This document shows, piece by piece, positions 38,901 to 52,800 of a stretch of DNA of 64,000 nucleotides (position 1 is the stretch's first letter; every line of letters starts with the position of its first letter). The position numbers were made by a program, and so were the translations under genes. The notes under the pieces were generated by a model. It saw only the letters and a list, made by a program, of their open reading frames with translations, searched no databases and was not told the DNA's origin. Origin of the DNA: Auanema rhodensis (taxonomy: Eukaryota > Nematoda > Chromadorea > Rhabditida > Rhabditidae). The stretch covers positions 19,693,267-19,757,266 of the forward strand of contig OZ059898.1 of assembly GCA_964057225.1 (NCBI GenBank), read 5' to 3'.

Positions 38901-41399
38901 AAGCGTTTCTCAATGTCGTATAGTGCATTCGATGCAGATTTGTAAGCTGCGTCGATCTGTGTTATCAGATTTGCGCTAGCTTAAAAATGCACCGAGATAT
39001 CAACTGATATAAGTTCACACTTATATCCTCGATTTTCACCCTGAAGAATTAATTTTTTCGTTGAATAACATTAGCCATCGTCTTTGCCTTATAAAAAGGA
39101 ATCTAAAAACATTTACTTTTTGCTAAATTATTTTGAAATTTTTCGAAAAAATTTTTGCCAAAATGTTTTTGGAAGCAATGTTGAGTGTACATGGAAACTC
39201 AACATACACTAATGCATTATTTTTCAAACGATCATAACTAATTTTTGTATTAAGCGTTTCTCAATGTAGTATAGTGCATTCGATGCGGATTTTTAAGCTG
39301 CGTCGATCTGTGTTATCAGATTTGCGCTAGCTTAAAAATGCACCGAGACATCAACTGATATAAGTTCACACTTATATCCTCGATTTTCACCCTGAAGAAA
39401 TAATTTTTTCGTTGAATAACATTGTCCATCGTCTTTGCCTTGAAAAAAAAAATCTAAAAACATCTACTTTTTGCTAAATTATTTTGAAATTTTTCGAAAA
39501 AATTTTTGTCAAAATGTTTTTGGAAGCAATGTTGAGTGTACATGGAAACTCAACATACACTAATGCATCATTTTTCAAACAATCATAACTAATTTTTGTA
39601 TTAAGCGTTTCTCAATGTAGAATAGTGCATTCGATGCAGTTTTGTAAGCTGCGTCGATCTGTTTGATCAGATTTGGGCTAGCTTAAAAATGCACCGAGAT
39701 ATCAACTGATATAAGTTCACACTTATATCCTCGATTTTCACCCTGAAGAATTAATTTTTTCGTTGAATAACATTGTCCATCGTCTTTGCCTTGAAAAAAA
39801 AAATCTAAAAACATCTACTTTTTGCTAAATTATTTTGAAATTTTTCGAAAAAATTTTTGTCAAAATGTTTTTGGAAGCAATGTTGAGTGTACATGGAAAC
39901 TCAACATACACTAATGCATCATTTTTCAAACAATCATAACTAATTTTTGTATTAAGCGTTTCTCAATGTAGAATAGTGCATTCGATGCAGTTTTGTAAGC
40001 TGCGTCGATCTGTTTGATCAGATTTGGGCTAGCTTAAAAATGCACCGAGATATCAACTGATATAAGTTCACACTTATATCCTCGATTTTCACCCTGAAGA
40101 ATTAATTTTTTCGTTGAATAACATTGTCCATCGTCTTTGCCTTGAAAAACGAAATCTGAAAACTTCTACTTTTTGCTAAATTATTTTGAAATTTTTCGAA
40201 AAAATTTTTGTCAAAATGTTTTTGGAAGCAATGTTGAGTGTACATGGAAACTCAACATACACTAATGCATCATTTTTCAAACGATCACAACTAATTTTTG
40301 TATAAAGCGTTTCTCAATGTCGTATAGTGCATTCGATGCAGATTTGTAAGCTGCGTCGATCTGTGTTATCAGATTTGCGCTAGCTTAAAAATGCACCGAG
40401 ATATCAACTGATATAAGTTCACACTTATATCCTCGATTTTCACCCTGAAGAATTAATTTTTTCGTTGAATAACATTAGCCATCGTCTTTGCCTTATAAAA
40501 AGGAATCTAAAAACATTTACTTTTTGCTAAATTATTTTGAAATTTTTCGAAAAAATTTTTGCCAAAATGTTTTTGGAAGCAATGTTGAGTGTACATGGAA
40601 ACTCAACATACACTAATGCATTATTTTTCAAACGATCATAACTAATTTTTGTATTAAGCGTTTCTCAATGTAGTATAGTGCATTCGATGCGGATTTTTAA
40701 GCTGCGTCGATCTGTGTTATCAGATTTGCGCTAGCTTAAAAATGCACCGAGACATCAACTGATATAAGTTCACACTTATATCCTCGATTTTCACCCTGAA
40801 GAAATAATTTTTTCGTTGAATAACATTGTCCATCGTCTTTGCCTTGAAAAAAAAAATCTAAAAACATCTACTTTTTGCTAAATTATTTTGAAATTTTTCG
40901 AAAAAATTTTTGTCAAAATGTTTTTGGAAGCAATGTTGAGTGTACATGGAAACTCAACATACACTAATGCATCATTTTTCAAACAATCATAACTAATTTT
41001 TGTATTAAGCGTTTCTCAATGTAGAATAGTGCATTCGATGCAGTTTTGTAAGCTGCGTCGATCTGTTTGATCAGATTTGGGCTAGCTTAAAAATGCACCG
41101 AGATATCAACTGATATAAGTTCACACTTATATCCTCGATTTTCACCCTGAAGAATTAATTTTTTCGTTGAATAACATTGTCCATCGTCTTTGCCTTGAAA
41201 AAAAAAATCTAAAAACATCTACTTTTTGCTAAATTATTTTGAAATTTTTCGAAAAAATTTTTGTCAAAATGTTTTTGGAAGCAATGTTGAGTGTACATGG
41301 AAACTCAACATACACTAATGCATCATTTTTCAAACAATCATAACTAATTTTTGTATTAAGCGTTTCTCAATGTAGAATAGTGCATTCGATGCAGTTTTG
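32976..41399. repeat. Tetrameric higher-order repeat P-Q-R-S' (1404 bp), first domain
   Basis: Tetramers P-Q-R-S' start at 32976, 34380, 35784 and 39294. Trimers lacking Q (P-R-S', 1053 bp) start at 37188 and 38241. An incomplete P-Q pair starts at 40698. S' is defined by 'ttgccaaaa', which occurs only in the 34-56 kb interval, in all eleven S copies from 34029 to 55791. Copies of the same class are nearly identical over 8 kb, indicating recent homogenisation. One S' (37890) has a private 'cccagaag'. Confidence 0.94.
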
Positions 41400-43154
41400 T
41401 AAGCTGCGTCGATCTGTTTGATCAGATTTGGGCTAGCTTAAAAATGCACCGAGATATCAACTGATATAAGTTCACACTTATATCCTCGATTTTCACCCTG
41501 AAGAATTAATTTTTTCGTTGAATAACATTGTCCATCGTCTTTGCCTTGAAAAAAGGAATCTAAAAACATCTACTTTTTGCTAAATTATTCTGAAATTTTT
41601 CGAAAAACTTTTTGTCAAAATGTTTTTGGAAGCAATGTTGAGTGTACATGGAAACTCAACATACACTAATGCATCATTTTTCAAACGATCATAACTAATT
41701 TTTGTATTAAGCGTTTCTCAATGTAGTATAGTGCATTCGATGCGGATTTTTAAGCTGCGTCGATCTGTGTTATCAGATTTGCGCTAGCTTAAAAATGCAC
41801 CGAGATATCAACTGATATAAGTTCACACTTATATCCTCGATTTTCACCCTGAAGAATTAATTTTTTCGTTGAATAACAATGTCCATCGTCTTTGCCTTGA
41901 AAAACGAAATCTGAAAACATCTACTTTTTGCTAAATTATTTTGAAATTTTTCGAAAAAATTTTTGTCAAAATGTTTTTGGAAGCAATGTTGAGTGTACAT
42001 GGAAACTCAACATACACTAATGCATCATTTTACAAACAATCATAACTAATTTTTGTATTAAGCGTTTCTCAATGTAGAATAGTGCATTCGATGCAGTTTT
42101 GTAAGCTGCGTCGATCTGTTTGATCAGATTTGGGCTAGCTTAAAAATGCACCGAGATATCAACTGATATAAGTTCACACTTATATCCTCGATTTTCACCC
42201 TGAAGAATTAATTTTTTCGTTGAATAACATTGTCCATCGTCTTTGCCTTGAAAAAAAAAATCTAAAAACATCTACTTTTTGCTAAATTATTTTGAAATTT
42301 TTCGAAAAAATTTTTGTCAAAATGTTTTTGGAAGCAATGTTGAGTGTACATGGAAACTCAACATACACTAATGCATCATTTTTCAAACAATCATAACTAA
42401 TTTTTGTATTAAGCGTTTCTCAATGTAGAATAGTGCATTCGATGCAGTTTTGTAAGCTGCGTCGATCTGTTTGATCAGATTTGGGCTAGCTTAAAAATGC
42501 ACCGAGATATCAACTGATATAAGTTCACACTTATATCCTCGATTTTCACCCTGAAGAATTAATTTTTTCGTTGAATAACATTGTCCATCGTCTTTGCCTT
42601 GAAAAAAGGAATCTAAAAACATCTACTTTTTGCTAAATTATTCTGAAATTTTTCGAAAAAATTTTTGTCAAAATGTTTTTGGAAGCAATGTTGAGTGTAC
42701 ATGGAAACTCAACATACACTATTGCATCATTTTTCAAACGATCATAACTAATTTTTGTATTAAGCGTTTCTCAATGTAGTATAGTGCATTCGATGCGGAT
42801 TTTTAAGCTGCGTCGATCTGTGTTATCAGATTTGCGCTAGCTTAAAAATGCACCGAGACATCAACTGATATAAGTTCACACTTATATCCTCGATTTTCAC
42901 CCTGAAGAATTAATTTTTTCGTTGAATAACGTTGTCCATCGTCTTTGCCTTGAAAAAAGGAATCTAAAAACATCTACTTTTTGCTAAATTATTGCGAAAT
43001 TTTTCGAAAAAATTTTTGTCAAAATGTTTTTGGAAGCAATGTTGAGTGTACATGGAAACTCAACATACACTAATGCATCATTTTTCAAACGATCATAACT
43101 AATTTCTGTATTAAACGTTTTTCAATGTAGTATAGTGCATTCGATGCGGATTTT
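41400..43154. repeat. Inter-domain spacer X-Y-Q-X-D
   Basis: Starts are 41400 X (private 'aaaaacttttt'), 41751 Y (private 'ttttacaaac'), 42102 Q, 42453 X-like with 'attgcatc', and 42804 D ('ttattgcga'). It separates the two tetramer domains. The X with 'aaaaacttttt' recurs at 49824 and the D at 32625, which marks a larger repeating unit. Confidence 0.9.
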
Positions 43155-46100
43155 TAAGCTGCGTCGATCTGTGTTATCAGATTTGCGCTAGCTTAAAAAT
43201 GCACCGAGACATCAACTGATATAAGTTCACACTTATATCCTCGATTTTCACCCTGAAGAAATAATTTTTTCGTTGAATAACATTGTCCATCGTCTTTGCC
43301 TTGAAAAAAAAAAACTAAAAACATCTACTTTTTGCTAAATTATTTTGAAATTTTTCGAAAAAATTTTTGTCAAAATGTTTTTGGAAGCAATGTTGAGTGT
43401 ACATGGAAACTCAACATACACTAATGCATCATTTTTCAAACAATCATAACTAATTTTTGTATTAAGCGTTTCTCAATGTAGAATAGTGCATTCGATGCAG
43501 TTTTGTAAGCTGCGTCGATCTGTTTGATCAGATTTGGGCTAGCTTAAAAATGCACCGAGATATCAACTGATATAAGTTCACACTTATATCCTCGATTTTC
43601 ACCCTGAAGAATTAATTTTTTCGTTGAATAACATTGTCCATCGTCTTTGCCTTGAAAAAAAAAATCTAAAAACATCTACTTTTTGCTAAATTATTTTGAA
43701 ATTTTTCGAAAAAATTTTTGTCAAAATGTTTTTGGAAGCAATGTTGAGTGTACATGGAAACTCAACATACACTAATGCATCATTTTTCAAACAATCATAA
43801 CTAATTTTTGTATTAAGCGTTTCTCAATGTAGAATAGTGCATTCGATGCAGTTTTGTAAGCTGCGTCGATCTGTTTGATCAGATTTGGGCTAGCTTAAAA
43901 ATGCACCGAGATATCAACTGATATAAGTTCACACTTATATCCTCGATTTTCACCCTGAAGAATTAATTTTTTCGTTGAATAACATTGTCCATCGTCTTTG
44001 CCTTGAAAAACGAAATCTGAAAACTTCTACTTTTTGCTAAATTATTTTGAAATTTTTCGAAAAAATTTTTGTCAAAATGTTTTTGGAAGCAATGTTGAGT
44101 GTACATGGAAACTCAACATACACTAATGCATCATTTTTCAAACGATCACAACTAATTTTTGTATAAAGCGTTTCTCAATGTCGTATAGTGCATTCGATGC
44201 AGATTTGTAAGCTGCGTCGATCTGTGTTATCAGATTTGCGCTAGCTTAAAAATGCACCGAGATATCAACTGATATAAGTTCACACTTATATCCTCGATTT
44301 TCACCCTGAAGAATTAATTTTTTCGTTGAATAACATTAGCCATCGTCTTTGCCTTATAAAAAGGAATCTAAAAACATTTACTTTTTGCTAAATTATTTTG
44401 AAATTTTTCGAAAAAATTTTTGCCAAAATGTTTTTGGAAGCAATGTTGAGTGTACATGGAAACTCAACATACACTAATGCATTATTTTTCAAACGATCAT
44501 AACTAATTTTTGTATTAAGCGTTTCTCAATGTAGTATAGTGCATTCGATGCGGATTTTTAAGCTGCGTCGATCTGTGTTATCAGATTTGCGCTAGCTTAA
44601 AAATGCACCGAGACATCAACTGATATAAGTTCACACTTATATCCTCGATTTTCACCCTGAAGAAATAATTTTTTCGTTGAATAACATTGTCCATCGTCTT
44701 TGCCTTGAAAAAAAAAATCTAAAAACATCTACTTTTTGCTAAATTATTTTGAAATTTTTCGAAAAAATTTTTGTCAAAATGTTTTTGGAAGCAATGTTGA
44801 GTGTACATGGAAACTCAACATACACTAATGCATCATTTTTCAAACAATCATAACTAATTTTTGTATTAAGCGTTTCTCAATGTAGAATAGTGCATTCGAT
44901 GCAGTTTTGTAAGCTGCGTCGATCTGTTTGATCAGATTTGGGCTAGCTTAAAAATGCACCGAGATATCAACTGATATAAGTTCACACTTATATCCTCGAT
45001 TTTCACCCTGAAGAATTAATTTTTTCGTTGAATAACATTGTCCATCGTCTTTGCCTTGAAAAAAAAAATCTAAAAACATCTACTTTTTGCTAAATTATTT
45101 TGAAATTTTTCGAAAAAATTTTTGTCAAAATGTTTTTGGAAGCAATGTTGAGTGTACATGGAAACTCAACATACACTAATGCATCATTTTTCAAACAATC
45201 ATAACTAATTTTTGTATTAAGCGTTTCTCAATGTAGAATAGTGCATTCGATGCAGTTTTGTAAGCTGCGTCGATCTGTTTGATCAGATTTGGGCTAGCTT
45301 AAAAATGCACCGAGATATCAACTGATATAAGTTCACACTTATATCCTCGATTTTCACCCTGAAGAATTAATTTTTTCGTTGAATAACATTGTCCATCGTC
45401 TTTGCCTTGAAAAACGAAATCTGAAAACTTCTACTTTTTGCTAAATTATTTTGAAATTTTTCGAAAAAATTTTTGTCAAAATGTTTTTGGAAGCAATGTT
45501 GAGTGTACATGGAAACTCAACATACACTAATGCATCATTTTTCAAACGATCACAACTAATTTTTGTATAAAGCGTTTCTCAATGTCGTATAGTGCATTCG
45601 ATGCAGATTTGTAAGCTGCGTCGATCTGTGTTATCAGATTTGCGCTAGCTTAAAAATGCACCGAGATATCAACTGATATAAGTTCACACTTATATCCTCG
45701 ATTTTCACCCTGAAGAATTAATTTTTTCGTTGAATAACATTAGCCATCGTCTTTGCCTTATAAAAAGGAATCTAAAAACATTTACTTTTTGCTAAATTAT
45801 TTTGAAATTTTTCGAAAAAATTTTTGCCAAAATGTTTTTGGAAGCAATGTTGAGTGTACATGGAAACTCAACATACACTAATGCATTATTTTTCAAACGA
45901 TCATAACTAATTTTTGTATTAAGCGTTTCTCAATGTAGTATAGTGCATTCGATGCGGATTTTTAAGCTGCGTCGATCTGTGTTATCAGATTTGCGCTAGC
46001 TTAAAAATGCACCGAGACATCAACTGATATAAGTTCACACTTATATCCTCGATTTTCACCCTGAAGAAATAATTTTTTCGTTGAATAACATTGTCCATCG

Positions 46101-49100
46101 TCTTTGCCTTGAAAAAAAAAATCTAAAAACATCTACTTTTTGCTAAATTATTTTGAAATTTTTCGAAAAAATTTTTGTCAAAATGTTTTTGGAAGCAATG
46201 TTGAGTGTACATGGAAACTCAACATACACTAATGCATCATTTTTCAAACAATCATAACTAATTTTTGTATTAAGCGTTTCTCAATGTAGAATAGTGCATT
46301 CGATGCAGTTTTGTAAGCTGCGTCGATCTGTTTGATCAGATTTGGGCTAGCTTAAAAATGCACCGAGATATCAACTGATATAAGTTCACACTTATATCCT
46401 CGATTTTCACCCTGAAGAATTAATTTTTTCGTTGAATAACATTGTCCATCGTCTTTGCCTTGAAAAACGAAATCTGAAAACTTCTACTTTTTGCTAAATT
46501 ATTTTGAAATTTTTCGAAAAAATTTTTGTCAAAATGTTTTTGGAAGCAATGTTGAGTGTACATGGAAACTCAACATACACTAATGCATCATTTTTCAAAC
46601 GATCACAACTAATTTTTGTATAAAGCGTTTCTCAATGTCGTATAGTGCATTCGATGCAGATTTGTAAGCTGCGTCGATCTGTGTTATCAGATTTGCGCTA
46701 GCTTAAAAATGCACCGAGATATCAACTGATATAAGTTCACACTTATATCCTCGATTTTCACCCTGAAGAATTAATTTTTTCGTTGAATAACATTAGCCAT
46801 CGTCTTTGCCTTATAAAAAGGAATCTAAAAACATTTACTTTTTGCTAAATTATTTTGAAATTTTTCGAAAAAATTTTTGCCAAAATGTTTTTGGAAGCAA
46901 TGTTGAGTGTACATGGAAACTCAACATACACTAATGCATTATTTTTCAAACGATCATAACTAATTTTTGTATTAAGCGTTTCTCAATGTAGTATAGTGCA
47001 TTCGATGCGGATTTTTAAGCTGCGTCGATCTGTGTTATCAGATTTGCGCTAGCTTAAAAATGCACCGAGACATCAACTGATATAAGTTCACACTTATATC
47101 CTCGATTTTCACCCTGAAGAAATAATTTTTTCGTTGAATAACATTGTCCATCGTCTTTGCCTTGAAAAAAAAAATCTAAAAACATCTACTTTTTGCTAAA
47201 TTATTTTGAAATTTTTCGAAAAAATTTTTGTCAAAATGTTTTTGGAAGCAATGTTGAGTGTACATGGAAACTCAACATACACTAATGCATCATTTTTCAA
47301 ACAATCATAACTAATTTTTGTATTAAGCGTTTCTCAATGTAGAATAGTGCATTCGATGCAGTTTTGTAAGCTGCGTCGATCTGTTTGATCAGATTTGGGC
47401 TAGCTTAAAAATGCACCGAGATATCAACTGATATAAGTTCACACTTATATCCTCGATTTTCACCCTGAAGAATTAATTTTTTCGTTGAATAACATTGTCC
47501 ATCGTCTTTGCCTTGAAAAACGAAATCTGAAAACTTCTACTTTTTGCTAAATTATTTTGAAATTTTTCGAAAAAATTTTTGTCAAAATGTTTTTGGAAGC
47601 AATGTTGAGTGTACATGGAAACTCAACATACACTAATGCATTATTTTTCAAACGATCATAACTAATTTTTGTATTAAGCGTTTCTCAATGTAGTATAGTG
47701 CATTCGATGCGGATTTTTAAGCTGCGTCGATCTGTGTTATCAGATTTGCGCTAGCTTAAAAATGCACCGAGACATCAACTGATATAAGTTCACACTTATA
47801 TCCTCGATTTTCACCCTGAAGAAATAATTTTTTCGTTGAATAACATTGTCCATCGTCTTTGCCTTGAAAAAAAAAATCTAAAAACATCTACTTTTTGCTA
47901 AATTATTTTGAAATTTTTCGAAAAAATTTTTGTCAAAATGTTTTTGGAAGCAATGTTGAGTGTACATGGAAACTCAACATACACTAATGCATCATTTTTC
48001 AAACAATCATAACTAATTTTTGTATTAAGCGTTTCTCAATGTAGAATAGTGCATTCGATGCAGTTTTGTAAGCTGCGTCGATCTGTTTGATCAGATTTGG
48101 GCTAGCCTAAAAATGCACCGAGATATCAACTGATATAAGTTCACACTTATATCCTCGATTTTCACCCTGAAGAATTAATTTTTTCGTTGAATAACATTGT
48201 CCATCGTCTTTGCCTTGAAAAAAAAAATCTAAAAACATCTACTTTTTGCTAAATTATTTTGAAATTTTTCGAAAAAATTTTTGTCAAAATGTTTTTGGAA
48301 GCAATGTTGAGTGTACATGGAAACTCAACATACACTAATGCATCATTTTTCAAACAATCATAACTAATTTTTGTATTAAGCGTTTCTCAATGTAGAATAG
48401 TGCATTCGATGCAGTTTTGTAAGCTGCGTCGATCTGTTTGATCAGATTTGGGCTAGCTTAAAAATGCACCGAGATATCAACTGATATAAGTTCACACTTA
48501 TATCCTCGATTTTCACCCTGAAGAATTAATTTTTTCGTTGAATAACATTGTCCATCGTCTTTGCCTTGAAAAACGAAATCTGAAAACTTCTACTTTTTGC
48601 TAAATTATTTTGAAATTTTTCGAAAAAATTTTTGTCAAAATGTTTTTGGAAGCAATGTTGAGTGTACATGGAAACTCAACATACACTAATGCATCATTTT
48701 TCAAACGATCACAACTAATTTTTGTATAAAGCGTTTCTCAATGTCGTATAGTGCATTCGATGCAGATTTGTAAGCTGCGTCGATCTGTGTTATCAGATTT
48801 GCGCTAGCTTAAAAATGCACCGAGATATCAACTGATATAAGTTCACACTTATATCCTCGATTTTCACCCTGAAGAATTAATTTTTTCGTTGAATAACATT
48901 AGCCATCGTCTTTGCCTTATAAAAAGGAATCTAAAAACATTTACTTTTTGCTAAATTATTTTGAAATTTTTCGAAAAAATTTTTGCCAAAATGTTTTTGG
49001 AAGCAATGTTGAGTGTACATGGAAACTCAACATACACTAATGCATTATTTTTCAAACGATCATAACTAATTTTTGTATTAAGCGTTTCTCAATGTAGTAT

Positions 49101-49823
49101 AGTGCATTCGATGCGGATTTTTAAGCTGCGTCGATCTGTGTTATCAGATTTGCGCTAGCTTAAAAATGCACCGAGACATCAACTGATATAAGTTCACACT
49201 TATATCCTCGATTTTCACCCTGAAGAAATAATTTTTTCGTTGAATAACATTGTCCATCGTCTTTGCCTTGAAAAAAAAAATCTAAAAACATCTACTTTTT
49301 GCTAAATTATTTTGAAATTTTTCGAAAAAATTTTTGTCAAAATGTTTTTGGAAGCAATGTTGAGTGTACATGGAAACTCAACATACACTAATGCATCATT
49401 TTTCAAACAATCATAACTAATTTTTGTATTAAGCGTTTCTCAATGTAGAATAGTGCATTCGATGCAGTTTTGTAAGCTGCGTCGATCTGTTTGATCAGAT
49501 TTGGGCTAGCTTAAAAATGCACCGAGATATCAACTGATATAAGTTCACACTTATATCCTCGATTTTCACCCTGAAGAATTAATTTTTTCGTTGAATAACA
49601 TTGTCCATCGTCTTTGCCTTGAAAAAAAAAATCTAAAAACATCTACTTTTTGCTAAATTATTTTGAAATTTTTCGAAAAAATTTTTGTCAAAATGTTTTT
49701 GGAAGCAATGTTGAGTGTACATGGAAACTCAACATACACTAATGCATCATTTTTCAAACAATCATAACTAATTTTTGTATTAAGCGTTTCTCAATGTAGA
49801 ATAGTGCATTCGATGCAGTTTTG
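43155..49823. repeat. Tetrameric higher-order repeat P-Q-R-S', second domain
   Basis: P-Q-R-S' tetramers start at 43155, 44559 and 47718; P-R-S' at 45963; a shortened P with an R/S' fusion at 47016; and a final P-Q at 49122. The monomer at 47367 is R up to the A/T core and S'-like afterwards ('gcattattt', 'gatcataac', 'gtagtatag'), fusing two adjacent monomers into one. The P at 43155 has 11 A followed by 'ct', and the Q at 48069 has 'gctagcctaaa'. Order and ending parallel 32976-41399, with five fewer monomers. Confidence 0.93.
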
Positions 49824-52800
49824 TAAGCTGCGTCGATCTGTTTGATCAGATTTGGGCTAGCTTAAAAATGCACCGAGATATCAACTGATATAAGTTCACA
49901 CTTATATCCTCGATTTTCACCCTGAAGAATTAATTTTTTCGTTGAATAACATTGTCCATCGTCTTTGCCTTGAAAAAAGGAATCTAAAAACATCTACTTT
50001 TTGCTAAATTATTCTGAAATTTTTCGAAAAACTTTTTGTCAAAATGTTTTTGGAAGCAATGTTGAGTGTACATGGAAACTCAACATACACTAATGCATCA
50101 TTTTTCAAACGATCATAACTAATTTTTGTATTAAGCGTTTCTCAATGTAGTATAGTGCATTCGATGCGGATTTTTAAGCTGCGTCGATCTGTGTTATCAG
50201 ATTTGCGCTAGCTTAAAAATGCACCGAGATACCAACTGATATAAGTTCACACTTATATCCTCGATTTTCACCCTGAAGAATTAATTTTTTCGTTGAATAA
50301 CAATGTCCATCGTCTTTGCCTTGAAAAACGAAATCTGAAAACATCTACTTTTTGCTAAATTATTTTGAAATTTTTCGAAAAAATTTTTGTCAAAATGTTT
50401 TTGGAAGCAATGTTGAGTGTACATGGAAACTCAACATACACTAATGCATCATTTTTCAAACAATCATAACTAATTTTTGTATTAAGCGTTTCTCAATGTA
50501 GAATAGTGCATTCGATGCAGTTTTGTAAGCTGCGTCGATCTGTTTGATCAGATTTGGGCTAGCTTAAAAATGCACCGAGATATCAACTGATATAAGTTCA
50601 CACTTATATCCTCGATTTTCACCCTGAAGAATTAATTTTTTCGTTGAATAACAATGTCCATCGTCTTTGCCTTGAAAAACGAAATCTGAAAACATCTACT
50701 TTTTGCTAAATTATTTTGAAATTTTTCGAAAAAATTTTTGTCAAAATGTTTTTGGAAGCAATGTTGAGTGTACATGGAAACTCAACATACACTAATGCAT
50801 CATTTTTCAAACAATCATAACTAATTTTTGTATTAAGCGTTTCTCAATGTAGAATAGTGCATTCGATGCAGTTTTTTAAGCTGCGTCGATCTGTGTTATC
50901 AGATTTGCGCTAGCTTAAAAATGCACCGAGATATCAACTGATATAAGTTCACACTTATATCCTCGATTTTCACCCTGAAGAATTAATTTTTTCGTTGAAT
51001 AACAATGTCCATCGTCTTTGCCTTGAAAAACGAAATCTGAAAACATCTACTTTTTGCTAAATTATTTTGAAATTTTTCGAAAAAATTTTTGTCAAAATGT
51101 TTTTGGAAGCAATGTTGAGTGTACATGGAAACTCAACATACACTAATGCATCATTTTTCAAACAATCATAACTAATTTTTGTATTAAGCGTTTCTCAATG
51201 TAGAATAGTGCATTCGATGCAGTTTTGTAAGCTGCGTCGATCTGTTTGATCAGATTTGGGCTAGCTTAAAAATGCACCGAGATATCAACTGATATAAGTT
51301 CACACTTATATCCTCGATTTTCACCCTGAAGAATTAATTTTTTCGTTGAATAACATTGTCCATCGTCTTTGCCTTGAAAAAAAAAATCTAAAAACATCTA
51401 CTTTTTGCTAAATTATTTTGAAATTTTTCGAAAAAATTTTTGTCAAAATGTTTTTGGAAGCAATGTTGAGTGTACATGGAAACTCAACATACACTAATGC
51501 ATCATTTTTCAAACAATCATAACTAATTTTTGTATTAAGCGTTTCTCAATGTAGAATAGTGCATTCGATGCAGTTTTGTAAGCTGCGTCGATCTGTTTGA
51601 TCAGATTTGGGCTAGCTTAAAAATGCACCGAGATATCAACTGATATAAGTTCACACTTATATCCTCGATTTTCACCCTGAAGAATTAATTTTTTCGTTGA
51701 ATAACATTGTCCATCGTCTTTGCCTTGAAAAAAGGAATCTAAAAACATCTACTTTTTGCTAAATTATTCTGAAATTTTTCGAAAAAATTTTTGTCAAAAT
51801 GTTTTTGGAAGCAATGTTGAGTGTACATGGAAACTCAACATACACTAATGCATCATTTTTCAAACGATCATAACTAATTTTTGTATTAAGCGTTTCTCAA
51901 TGTAGTAAAGTGCATTCGATGCGGATTTTTAAGCTGCGTCGATCTGTGTTATCAGATTTGCGCTAGCTTAAAAATGCACCGAGATATCAACTGATATAAG
52001 TTCACACTTATATCCTCGATTTTCACCCTGAAGAATTAATTTTTTCGTTGAATAACAATGTCCATCGTCTTTGCCTTGAAAAACGAAATCTGAAAACATC
52101 TACTTTTTGCTAAATTATTTTGAAATTTTTCGAAAAAATTTTTGTCAAAATGTTTTTGGAAGCAATGTTGAGTGTACATGGAAACTCAACATACACTAAT
52201 GCATCATTTTTCAAACAATCATAACTAATTTTTGTATTAAGCGTTTCTCAATGTAGAATAGTGCATTCGATGCAGTTTTGTAAGCTGCGTCGATCTGTTT
52301 GATCAGATTTGGGCTAGCTTAAAAATGCACCGAGATATCAACTGATATAAGTTCACACTTATATCCTCGATTTTCACCCTGAAGAATTAATTTTTTCGTT
52401 GAATAACATTGTCCATCGTCTTTGCCTTGAAAAAAAAAATCTAAAAACATCTACTTTTTGCTAAATTATTTTGAAATTTTTCGAAAAAATTTTTGTCAAA
52501 ATGTTTTTGGAAGCAATGTTGAGTGTACATGGAAACTCAACATACACTAATGCATCATTTTTCAAACAATCATAACTAATTTTTGTATTAAGCGTTTCTC
52601 AATGTAGAATAGTGCATTCGATGCAGTTTTGTAAGCTGCGTCGATCTGTTTGATCAGATTTGGGCTAGCTTAAAAATGCACCGAGATATCAACTGATATA
52701 AGTTCACACTTATATCCTCGATTTTCACCCTGAAGAATTAATTTTTTCGTTGAATAACATTGTCCATCGTCTTTGCCTTGAAAAAAGGAATCTAAAAACA

